DNA of 42,582 nt. Source: Oscillospiraceae bacterium. GTDB lineage: Bacteria; Bacillota; Clostridia; Oscillospirales; Ruminococcaceae. The stretch lies in assembly GCA_024684395.1 (NCBI GenBank), contig JAIKWY010000172.1:1-42582 (forward strand), in the 5' to 3' direction. A model generated the notes under the pieces. It searched no databases. It worked only from the letters and a program-made list of their open reading frames with translations, and had not been told where the DNA came from. A program made the translations under genes and the position numbers. Each line of letters opens with the position of its first letter. Position 1 is the stretch's first letter. Of the stretch, positions 1-6,734 are shown piece after piece.

Positions 1-238
1 AAGCGGCTGCGGTGCGGTCGGTTTTCATCTATGACCGACACTACTCGTCTTCGTGCAACATCCTGCCTCATCCTCGGTCGCAGCACCGCCAAAAATTCCT
101 CCCCCGCGCCTGTGCCCGGATTGGTATGCGGGGGAGGTGCCGCCGAACGGCGGCGGAGGGGGCACCCGAAGCGAGAAACCGGGGTTTCTCGACAAGCTGA
201 ACGGCTGCACCAGACTTCACCGGTGCAGCCGTTCTTTT
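1..238. other. Intergenic region with dispersed repeat, no gene recognised
   Basis: No coding frame here looks real: the open frames are Arg/Pro-rich and lack a ribosome site. The stretch holds a copy of the hairpin-rich dispersed repeat (about 67-163), a short palindrome at 172-189 (GAGAAAC/GTTTCTC) and a plus-oriented terminator at 200-240. The terminator orientation suggests a plus-strand gene lies to the left of the window. Confidence 0.6.
67..163 (-). repeat. Dispersed hairpin repeat, family 1, copy A
   Basis: Read on the minus strand it starts with GCCCCCTCCGCCGCCGTTCG, continues with a CGGCGG/CCGCCG hairpin, then a CCTCCCCC...GGGGGAGG inverted pair, then a T5 run and a GGTGCTGC segment. 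The same order is seen in copy E (41662-41754), with partial forms at 13354, 19231, 36479 and 36598. Confidence 0.7.
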
Positions 239-240
239 TT
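200..240 (+). terminator. Rho-independent terminator
   Basis: A 12-bp perfect stem (200-211 with 222-233, core CGGCTGCACC) and a 10-nt loop are followed on the plus strand by CTTTTTT. The orientation fits a plus-strand gene ending just left of the window; it also faces the end of the minus-strand GNAT gene. Confidence 0.8.
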
Positions 241-709
241 ACAGTATCGTCTCCATCCCCGTCTTATAGGGCTTCATGCCCATCGCCTGATAGAAGGCGC
301 AGGCGCCGGGGTTGCATTCCCAGACATTCAGCGTCACATTGTAGCAGCCGATCGACCGTGCATATTCGAGCACATGCGCATACAGCGCCGAGCCGACATG
401 CTGCTTACGGGCTTTCTCATCCACGCATATATCGTCGATGTAGAGCGTCCTGCGGTCGGTCTGGACATTGTCGCCGGCGTATTCCTCGATCATGCAGAAC
501 GCATGGCCGAGGATCTGCCCCTGCTCGTCAAATGCCGCAAACACGGGCTTTGTCTCATCCGCAAGGAGCGTTTCCAGCTCCTCCGGGGTGTACTTCGTGC
601 AGTTGGTCTTGAACAGATCCGGTCTGCCCTCGTGATGCACTTCCAGCACCTGATGCAGTAAATGGATCAGACCGGGGATGTCGCCGGGAACGGCTCTCCT
701 GATCTCCAT
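239..709 (-). CDS. GNAT family N-acetyltransferase
   Basis: A 156-residue single-domain GCN5-related acetyltransferase, which would transfer an acetyl group from acetyl-CoA to an unidentified amine. The acetyl-CoA loop is at about 103-112 (RKQHVGSAL, a variant of R/Q-x-x-G-x-G/A). The beta5/alpha4 segment NVTLNVWECNPGACAFYQAMGM is typical of the RimI-like branch, where the Asn and Tyr help bind CoA. ATG 709 has AAAGGAG 8 nt upstream, and the gene starts 18 nt after the htrA stop, so the two are probably co-transcribed. The substrate cannot be read from sequence. Confidence 0.88.
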   Translation of the reverse strand: MEIRRAVPGDIPGLIHLLHQVLEVHHEGRPDLFKTNCTKYTPEELETLLADETKPVFAAFDEQGQILGHAFCMIEEYAGDNVQTDRRTLYIDDICVDEKARKQHVGSALYAHVLEYARSIGCYNVTLNVWECNPGACAFYQAMGMKPYKTGMETIL

Positions 710-727
710 GACGGTGCTCCTTTCGTA

Positions 728-2317
728 TCAGAAATTGCCCGATCTGTCTTCCTCGAGCTTGAAGCTGATGTCATAATACTCTACTGTGCCGTCATCCTTG
801 AAGTGGGCGCAGTGGGCTTTGACCTGATCGCCGCCCTTGTGACCGTCGAGCGCTTCGACCAGATCGTCATAGCACGCTACACGCTTGCCCTCGACCTCGA
901 GGATGAAGTCATTCACGGAAAGATCCGTGTTATGGATGTCGCAGTCCGCACTGATCGCCGAGATCCAGAGCGCATTTTCCAGCTCCTTTGGCATTTCCTT
1001 CCCGAAATGCTCCTTGAACTCCTGCGCAGCCGTTGCCGAGGAGGTGGAACCGAAGGTGATGCCAATGCGGAATCTTCCCTCTACATAGCCGTTTTCCATC
1101 AGATCCGTGATGACGGGCAAAGCCTCGTTGATCGTGATGGCAAAGCCCAGACCCTCATAGACGCTCGAAAAGCTCGAAGCATACTTCGAGGAGGTGATGC
1201 CGATGACCTGACCGTACATGTTGACCAGTGCGCCGCCGGAATTGCCGGGGCTGATGGCAGCATCGGTCTGGATGCACTCCATTCGGTAGGAATTGCTGTC
1301 CGAACGGATCTGGCGTCCGATCGCCGAAACGATGCCCTTTGTCACCGAGTTGGTCAGACCCGCCGGATTGCCGATGGCGACGACATTCTCGCCGACATAG
1401 GTCTCGTCCGAATTGCCCAGCACAGCAGCAGTCAGCCCGCTGGCATTGATCTTTAACACCGCAAGGTCGGTCTTGTTGTCGCTGCCGACGAGCTCAGCGG
1501 AGTATTCCTTCTCATCGTCCAGAACGACCTTGTAGGCAACGCCCTCGACCACATGCGCATTGGTGATGATATAGCCGTCCTCCGAGATGATGATGCCCGA
1601 GCCGGTCCCCGCAAGGCTGCTGTTCCGGCGTGAGCTGTCATTGTAGGTATAGACCTCCACGATCGAGGGTCTGACGAGCTCTGCCACGCCACGCACGGTA
1701 TATTCGCCGTCTGCCGTGACATTTTCATCCGCCGGATCGAGATCAGGCTTGCTCTGCGTTTTCAGATTGACGGTCACATGCGGGACGCTGATCTCCTCGC
1801 CGCCGAGTGCGCCGTGGAAGATATCCGCACCGATGCAGTAGATGCACAGCAGGAAGATCAGCACCGCCATCGCACCCGCTGCGATGTAGATCTTCTTGTT
1901 CATCTCCGCCGTTTTTTCCTTCGGGACAGGCGGAGGAGGCGGAGGCGGCGGCACCTGCCGGAATTGCTGGAACTGCGGATAATGCTGCTGGTACGGGTTT
2001 TGCTGCTGATAGGGGTTCTGGTACGGGTTTTGTTGCTGTTGCTGCTGATAAGGATCCTGATACGGGTTTTGTTGCCGATACGGATCCTGCTGCTGTTGCT
2101 GCTGCATCCGGCTCCGGTAGACCGTATCGTTATAATAATCCATCGGATTCTGCATGAACGGCGGCTGCGTTGGCGGCGTAGGCTGCTGCGGCTGTTCCGC
2201 TCGCTCTGCCGGCTGTTCCTGCGGCGGGGCAGGCTCTCCCGCATCCGTCGGCATCTGCTGCTCCGGCGGGACGGGCGGCTCCTCCTTCCGGGGGTAAAAA
2301 TCTCTGTAATCGTTCAT
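728..2317 (-). CDS. htrA: HtrA/DegP-like membrane-anchored serine protease with PDZ domain
   Basis: 529 residues. Residues 1-140 are cytoplasmic and low-complexity (Gln/Pro/Asn/Tyr, repeated NPYQ units, then a Pro8 run). One membrane segment spans about 142-163. The extracytoplasmic trypsin-like domain has the full triad: His255 (ITNAHVVEG), Asp284 (NKTDLAVLKI) and Ser360 (SPGNSGG). A PDZ-like domain covers about 430-515. Family members degrade or refold misfolded exported proteins. The gene follows a two-component system on the same strand, separated by a weak hairpin terminator, which resembles the usual link between envelope-stress regulation and HtrA. The Gln-rich tail is long for the family. 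Confidence 0.95.
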   Translation of the reverse strand: MNDYRDFYPRKEEPPVPPEQQMPTDAGEPAPPQEQPAERAEQPQQPTPPTQPPFMQNPMDYYNDTVYRSRMQQQQQQDPYRQQNPYQDPYQQQQQQNPYQNPYQQQNPYQQHYPQFQQFRQVPPPPPPPPVPKEKTAEMNKKIYIAAGAMAVLIFLLCIYCIGADIFHGALGGEEISVPHVTVNLKTQSKPDLDPADENVTADGEYTVRGVAELVRPSIVEVYTYNDSSRRNSSLAGTGSGIIISEDGYIITNAHVVEGVAYKVVLDDEKEYSAELVGSDNKTDLAVLKINASGLTAAVLGNSDETYVGENVVAIGNPAGLTNSVTKGIVSAIGRQIRSDSNSYRMECIQTDAAISPGNSGGALVNMYGQVIGITSSKYASSFSSVYEGLGFAITINEALPVITDLMENGYVEGRFRIGITFGSTSSATAAQEFKEHFGKEMPKELENALWISAISADCDIHNTDLSVNDFILEVEGKRVACYDDLVEALDGHKGGDQVKAHCAHFKDDGTVEYYDISFKLEEDRSGNF

Positions 2318-2344
2318 AGGTTAAGTCCTTTCATGCGTCAAAAC

Positions 2345-2366
2345 AGCCCTGCTTTGCAGCAGGGCT
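2345..2366 (-). terminator. Hairpin between histidine kinase and htrA
   Basis: A 9-bp perfect stem AGCCCTGCT/AGCAGGGCT with a 4-nt loop, followed on the minus strand by GTTTTGA. The short U run suggests partial termination, allowing some readthrough from the two-component operon into htrA. Confidence 0.6.
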
Positions 2367-2397
2367 CCTTGCATTTCTGAAAAGCGAAAGTGCTGCA

Positions 2398-3831
2398 TCA
2401 CACCCCGTCCACCGGGATCTGCACCTCGAAGGAGGTATACTCTCCTCTGACGCTCTTGACGACGATATGTCCCTGATGCAGATGCACGATCTTGCGGGCG
2501 ATGGAAAGTCCCAGTCCCAGACCGGTCTTGTCCTTGCTGCGGGAGGTATCCGTCTTGTAGAAGCGGTCGAAGATCTTCGGCAGTTCGTCATCCTTCAGAC
2601 CCTCGCCGGTGTTCTTGACCTCTATATAGGCAATGCCCTTCTCGGTGCGGGTGGCAAAGCTGATCGTGCCGCCCTCGTTGACGAATTTCACGGCATTCTC
2701 GATCAGATTGTAGAGCACCTGGAACATCAGATCCTCATCCGCCTTGACAACAAGCTCTGCCTCCTCAAGCCCCTCGACCTCCACGTTCTTGTCGTTGATG
2801 CGCTTCTCGAACATGAGCACGGTCTTAATGAGTAGCTTGGCAATGTCCACCTGTGCGATGCGCAGCTGCATCTCGCCAGCCTCGAACTTGGTGAGGTTGA
2901 GCATGGAGTTGACCAGCGTCCGGAGACGATGGATCTCCTCGGCGATGATCTTGATATAACGGCGCTCCTGCTCCGGCGGGATCGTCCCGTCGAGGATGCC
3001 GTCTGCAAAGCCGCCGATGGTCGTCATGGGCGTGCGCAGCTCATGGGAGACGTTCGCCACGAAATTGCGGCGGGTCGTCTCATTCTGCTCGATGAACTCC
3101 GCCATCCGGTTGAGCGTGCAGCCGAAGGGATAGAGCGCATCGTGCTCCTGTAAATTGACACGGGCGGCAAATTCGCCCTCGGCATACTGCCGTGTCACAT
3201 GGCTGATCTCCTCGAACTGCATGTCGAGCCGTCTGGCACCCAGCCGGAACAGCACCATGAACACCAGCACGGCGATCAGCAGGCAGACCACAAGATTGCG
3301 CACGAGCATCAGGCTGTATTCCTGCAAATGGCTCGCATCGCTCAGCGCTGCCAGATAGAACTGCTTCGGTTCGCTGTCCTTCTGCTCCACATAGAAGCGG
3401 ATCACGCAGCAAAGCTCCGGCTTTTCGGCATTCTCCGAGAAATACCCGAGTTCGAGATAATCATCCCGCTCCAGATACGAACGCACCGAAGGCGTGAGCA
3501 GACGCATTCCGTCCGACTCGCCGGGATACAGCTCCTTGGCGGTGCTGTCATAGAGCCACAGCCGGTAGCCGTACTCATTTTCCGCCGTCCGGATCAGCTG
3601 GCGCAGCTCGGGATCGGAGGTATCGTATTCATGCGAATAGATATCCGAGATATTCGCAGAGAGCGCCTCGGTATTCTGGAGCAGCGTGGTCTTGATCATA
3701 TCCGAATAGGTCGCCACCGCACTGCATACCATGACAACGCCCGTGATAAGGATGCCGCAGAACAGCAGCAGCCCGGACAGCTTCAGATAGCCGTCCGAAA
3801 GGCTCGGCGCCTTCTTTTTAAAGGGTTTCAT
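2398..3831 (-). CDS. Sensor histidine kinase, OmpR-type partner
   Basis: 477 residues. Two membrane segments (about 18-42 and 176-198) flank an extracytoplasmic sensor of about 130 residues. A HAMP linker follows (about 199-250), then the HisKA dimerisation domain with phospho-accepting His263 (NVSHELRTPMTTIGG), and a HATPase_c domain with an N box (NLIENAVKF), a G1 box and a G2 box (KTGLGLGLSIARKI). ATG 3831 lies 2 nt after the response regulator stop, so the pair is translationally coupled. The input signal is unknown; downstream htrA suggests envelope stress. Architecture is complete with no missing motif. Confidence 0.95.
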   Translation of the reverse strand: MKPFKKKAPSLSDGYLKLSGLLLFCGILITGVVMVCSAVATYSDMIKTTLLQNTEALSANISDIYSHEYDTSDPELRQLIRTAENEYGYRLWLYDSTAKELYPGESDGMRLLTPSVRSYLERDDYLELGYFSENAEKPELCCVIRFYVEQKDSEPKQFYLAALSDASHLQEYSLMLVRNLVVCLLIAVLVFMVLFRLGARRLDMQFEEISHVTRQYAEGEFAARVNLQEHDALYPFGCTLNRMAEFIEQNETTRRNFVANVSHELRTPMTTIGGFADGILDGTIPPEQERRYIKIIAEEIHRLRTLVNSMLNLTKFEAGEMQLRIAQVDIAKLLIKTVLMFEKRINDKNVEVEGLEEAELVVKADEDLMFQVLYNLIENAVKFVNEGGTISFATRTEKGIAYIEVKNTGEGLKDDELPKIFDRFYKTDTSRSKDKTGLGLGLSIARKIVHLHQGHIVVKSVRGEYTSFEVQIPVDGV

Positions 3832-3833
3832 GG

Positions 3834-4532
3834 TTATTCTTCATCGGCCTCGAACTTATAGCCGACGCCCCATACGGTCTTGAGTGCCCAGTGCGGGGAC
3901 ACATCCGCCCGCTTTTCACGCAGGCGCTTGATGTGCACGTCGATGGTACGGGAGTCGCCGTAGTACTCAAAGCCCCAGACTTCGTCAAGGAGCTGGTCAC
4001 GGGTATACACATGGTTCGGGTTGGAAGCGAGATAGAACAGCAGTTCGAGCTCCTTCGGCGGGGTGTCGAGCACCTTGTCGTTGACACGCAGCTCATAGCG
4101 GGTCATATTGACCACGAGCTTGTCATAGCGCACTTCCTTGTTCTCCTCCTGCTCCGTGGCAGAAGAGCCCATGCGGCGGGCAATTGCCTTGATACGGGCA
4201 ATGACCTCCTTGGCATCGAAGGGCTTGGAGATATAGTCATCAGCGCCCAGCTCCAGACCGAGCACCTTGTCGAATGTCTCGTTCTTGGCGGAGATCATGA
4301 TGATCGGAACGTTGGAATTTTTGCGGATCTCACGGCATACCTGCCTGCCGTCCATCGAGGGCAGCATGATATCGAGCAGGACGATGTCCGGGTTCAGCGC
4401 ATTGAATTTGTTGACAGCCTCCTTGCCGTCATTGGAAATAATGACGGAATAGCCCTCTTTTTCGAGATACATCCGCAGAAGGTCGCAGATGTTCTGGTCA
4501 TCATCCACGACCAGTACTTTTTCTAAAGCCAT
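3834..4532 (-). CDS. OmpR/PhoB-family response regulator
   Basis: 232 residues. The receiver domain (1-120) has acidic residues at 10-12, phospho-acceptor Asp54 (DIVLLDIMLP) and Lys103 (SKPF). The C-terminal winged helix (about 135-230) carries the family pattern PPKELELLFYLASNPN and the recognition helix TIDVHIKRLREK. ATG 4532 has AAAGGAG upstream. It is the first gene of the regulator/kinase operon. A TATAAT-like box on the minus strand at 4619-4614 is a candidate -10 element, but no -35 at standard spacing was found. Regulon unknown; htrA is a candidate target. Confidence 0.96.
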   Translation of the reverse strand: MALEKVLVVDDDQNICDLLRMYLEKEGYSVIISNDGKEAVNKFNALNPDIVLLDIMLPSMDGRQVCREIRKNSNVPIIMISAKNETFDKVLGLELGADDYISKPFDAKEVIARIKAIARRMGSSATEQEENKEVRYDKLVVNMTRYELRVNDKVLDTPPKELELLFYLASNPNHVYTRDQLLDEVWGFEYYGDSRTIDVHIKRLREKRADVSPHWALKTVWGVGYKFEADEE

Positions 4533-4679
4533 AGCAATTCTCCTTTCGGTCCTGACCGGCAGCGGTCACTATTTTTTATCCTGTACACAAATAGGTAAAA
4601 GATTCTTAATAGTATTATACCTGATTTTTCAGCTATCAATACGAATAAAATATGAATAAAATATGTGCTAATTGTAAAT

Positions 4680-6236
4680 TCAGGATGCTACTGTGATGAC
4701 GAACCGGAAGGATACACGGCGGCAGGCATCCAGATCGACGGTGCCGTCCTGTCTGTAGATAGGTCTGTCGGAGGAATAGCCCTGTGCGGTCAGCATCCCG
4801 GCAAGGCGTTCTGTGGTCGCACTGTCGAGCCCTGCGGCATCGGAGAGACAATAGTCCATTACGTTATTGGCACGGTATTCCGAGAGCGTGCGGTTGTAGT
4901 CAGGGTTTCCGGTCGGGTCGGAGTGACCTTCGATCTCGATGGACGAAACGAAGCCGTCATACTTCTCATCGAAGATGACCGAGGTATATGCCTTCAGGAA
5001 CTTCGAGAGCATCTCACGTCCCTCCTGCGATACAGCATACGCCTCCACATCGAACAGCAGTACGGAATCGAGGGCGATCTCACCGGTCTCCTTGTCGATC
5101 TTGGCATTGATGCCGGCATCCTTGAGTGCCTGATCGAGGTCGGTGTAAAGGGCATTGACACGCTTCTTGAGCGCCTTGATCTCGGCATCGGACATGTTTT
5201 CGAGCCGCTTTGCATCGCCGACGTCGAGGTTCGTGCTGACCTCATCTGTGTAGAGATCCCAGGAGCGGCGGTTGTAGTAGTAGTACTCCTTGCCGTCGGT
5301 GAGCACCAGACCGTCATCATCGGCGTAGAAGTAGACGAGCTGCATTGCGTGCTGCTTCTCGCCCTCCGTCCAGGTCATCCGGAACAGACCGTCTTCCGTA
5401 AATTCATAGCTGTCCGGAACGATCTTCTGGTCGCCGACCATGATGTAGGTGTCGTTCTGTTTGAGGTTGAACTTGTTGATGCCGCAGACAGAAGCGGAGC
5501 TCTCCGCCACATTGGCATCATAGAGGTCAACGCCGTCCTCCTTGGTCAGATCCTCCGCATAGAGCGTCACGCTCTTGCCTTCACTGCTCAGCGTCATGGC
5601 AGGACCGTTGAAGGAAAAGCTGTAACGCACGATCATATCACTGAATGTATAGTCAAGTATGCGTGTATCGGCATCATAGCTATAGTCCTGGAGCATATGC
5701 AGCTCAAGCTCATCGCCCTGCACGGTATAAGCCGCACGGATCATGAAACGGTTTCCCTCTTCGTCAAAGTAACGCAGCGTCATCCAGTTGTAGCCGTTGA
5801 GATAGTTCAGGGACGTCACGTTGCAATGCGGACCGACCTCAATCCGGTACGGCAGCACGGTCAGCGGCCGGTCAGCCGTCGGATAGTCGGTATAGCTCAT
5901 CTCCTTGAGGAACTTCTCACGCACAGCGTCCTCAAGACCAGTCTTATGGGTGCCAGGAGCGGTATATTTGCCGTAGAACATCTCCGGACGATAGGAAGTG
6001 GCAGAATAAACGGCGGAGGGATTCTCTGCATAGACATCCGCTGTTTCGGCGCTGATCACCATAGTCTCCTCTACGGGCTCCGTCGTTTCCTCCTCCACGG
6101 GTGTTGTAGCCGCCTGCGGCTGTTCGCCGATCACCCATGTATTTGCCATACTTTCAAGATTAGTTGTGTCACATCCCGCAGCCGTTACCAGGAACGACGA
6201 TGCCAGTACCGCTGCGAGTATTCTCAGGGTCTTCAT
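4680..6236 (-). CDS. Lipoprotein with OmpA-like C-terminal domain
   Basis: 518 residues from ATG 6236, chosen over an upstream ATG because GAGGGAGG precedes it and a lipoprotein signal follows (LASSFLVTAAGC, Cys at about 22). Residues 40-300 are a beta-rich region without a recognised family. The C-terminal 150 residues resemble the OmpA/MotB peptidoglycan-binding fold: IEIEGHSDPTGNPDYNRTLSEYRANNV matches the TDxxGxxxxNxxLSxxRA signature, with Ser/Asp variants. The likely role is tethering the membrane to the cell wall or wall sensing. OmpA domains on lipoproteins are unusual in monoderm bacteria. It stands alone behind a near-consensus promoter. Confidence 0.82.
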   Translation of the reverse strand: MKTLRILAAVLASSFLVTAAGCDTTNLESMANTWVIGEQPQAATTPVEEETTEPVEETMVISAETADVYAENPSAVYSATSYRPEMFYGKYTAPGTHKTGLEDAVREKFLKEMSYTDYPTADRPLTVLPYRIEVGPHCNVTSLNYLNGYNWMTLRYFDEEGNRFMIRAAYTVQGDELELHMLQDYSYDADTRILDYTFSDMIVRYSFSFNGPAMTLSSEGKSVTLYAEDLTKEDGVDLYDANVAESSASVCGINKFNLKQNDTYIMVGDQKIVPDSYEFTEDGLFRMTWTEGEKQHAMQLVYFYADDDGLVLTDGKEYYYYNRRSWDLYTDEVSTNLDVGDAKRLENMSDAEIKALKKRVNALYTDLDQALKDAGINAKIDKETGEIALDSVLLFDVEAYAVSQEGREMLSKFLKAYTSVIFDEKYDGFVSSIEIEGHSDPTGNPDYNRTLSEYRANNVMDYCLSDAAGLDSATTERLAGMLTAQGYSSDRPIYRQDGTVDLDACRRVSFRFVITVAS

Positions 6237-6250
6237 GGATACCTCCCTCA

Positions 6251-6268
6251 GCAGCATTTTAATGCTGC
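6251..6268 (-). promoter_or_regulatory. 5' leader hairpin next to the ribosome site
   Basis: An 8-bp inverted repeat GCAGCATT/AATGCTGC with a 2-nt loop lies in the leader of the OmpA-like gene, a few nucleotides before GAGGGAGG. It could stabilise the mRNA or modulate initiation; there is no U tract, so it is not a terminator. Confidence 0.45.
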
Positions 6269-6286
6269 ACTGATACATACAGTATC

Positions 6287-6315
6287 ATTATAGCACAAAT
6301 ATATAGAGTTGTCAA
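6287..6315 (-). promoter_or_regulatory. Sigma-A promoter of the OmpA-like lipoprotein gene
   Basis: Minus strand TTGACA (6315-6310), 17-nt spacer, TATAAT (6292-6287) preceded by TGC, an extended -10. It matches the consensus exactly, implying strong constitutive expression. Confidence 0.88.
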
Positions 6316-6513
6316 CCGAAAAAAACGGTAAAAAAGCCGTCATCTTTCCAGAAAGACTGGTAAAATGCAGCATTCTTGTTGCATTTCTGTACCGGCGGGC
6401 TGCTGCGGCGGCATCCCGGGCGCCTTTTCCACCGGTTTCCGGGCATATCCCGGGCATTCCGGCAGGATCCGTCAGGAGGGCTGAAAAAGATGCAATTTTA
6501 TATAGATTGCCAC

Positions 6514-6542
6514 TTGCATTTCCTCTGATTTTGTGGTATTAT
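6514..6542 (+). promoter_or_regulatory. Promoter of carB
   Basis: TTGCAT (6514-6519), 17-nt spacer, TATTAT (6537-6542) with TGG directly before it (extended -10). Transcription would start near 6550, giving a leader of about 185 nt that contains repeat family 2, copy A. Confidence 0.75.
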
Positions 6543-6622
6543 ATAAGATAGGGTAATTTGGGTCAAGGCGTCAGTCTGCCCGAAAATGCCGCCGGCGTAT
6601 GTGTTACGTCCAATAAGGGGGT

Positions 6623-6671
6623 CTCTGAAAACTGCGTTTTCAGAGATGGGGTTCGGGGCGAAGCCACGAAC
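6623..6671 (+). repeat. Dispersed repeat, family 2, copy A (carB leader)
   Basis: A 49-nt segment starting CTCTGAAAACTGCG with an internal CTCTGAAAAC/GTTTTCAGAG hairpin, then GGGGCGAAGCC. It matches the reverse complement of 28387-28435 at 39 of 49 positions without gaps. It lies inside the predicted carB transcript leader. Confidence 0.7.
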
Positions 6672-6734
6672 AAAGCCGTTTTTCAGAGGCACCCAAAAAT
6701 TTTCGTGCATCACGCACGGGTAGGGAGAGAAACT

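Noticed and set aside
31-661. Plus-strand frames in the first 660 nt
   Set aside because: They run over a repeat and the GNAT gene and give Arg/Ser/Pro-rich products without family features.
1976-2110. Short CTG/TTG-rich repeats inside htrA as a CRISPR-like or satellite array
   Set aside because: They code in frame for the Gln/NPYQ-rich tail; there are no unique spacers.
4665-6293. 542-codon plus-strand frame over the OmpA-like gene
   Set aside because: No ribosome site and no domain pattern; the minus strand has promoter, ribosome site, lipobox and OmpA signature.
6543-6734. Riboswitch or T-box in the carB leader
   Set aside because: No T-box sequence, no recognisable riboswitch core, and part of the leader is explained by a dispersed repeat.
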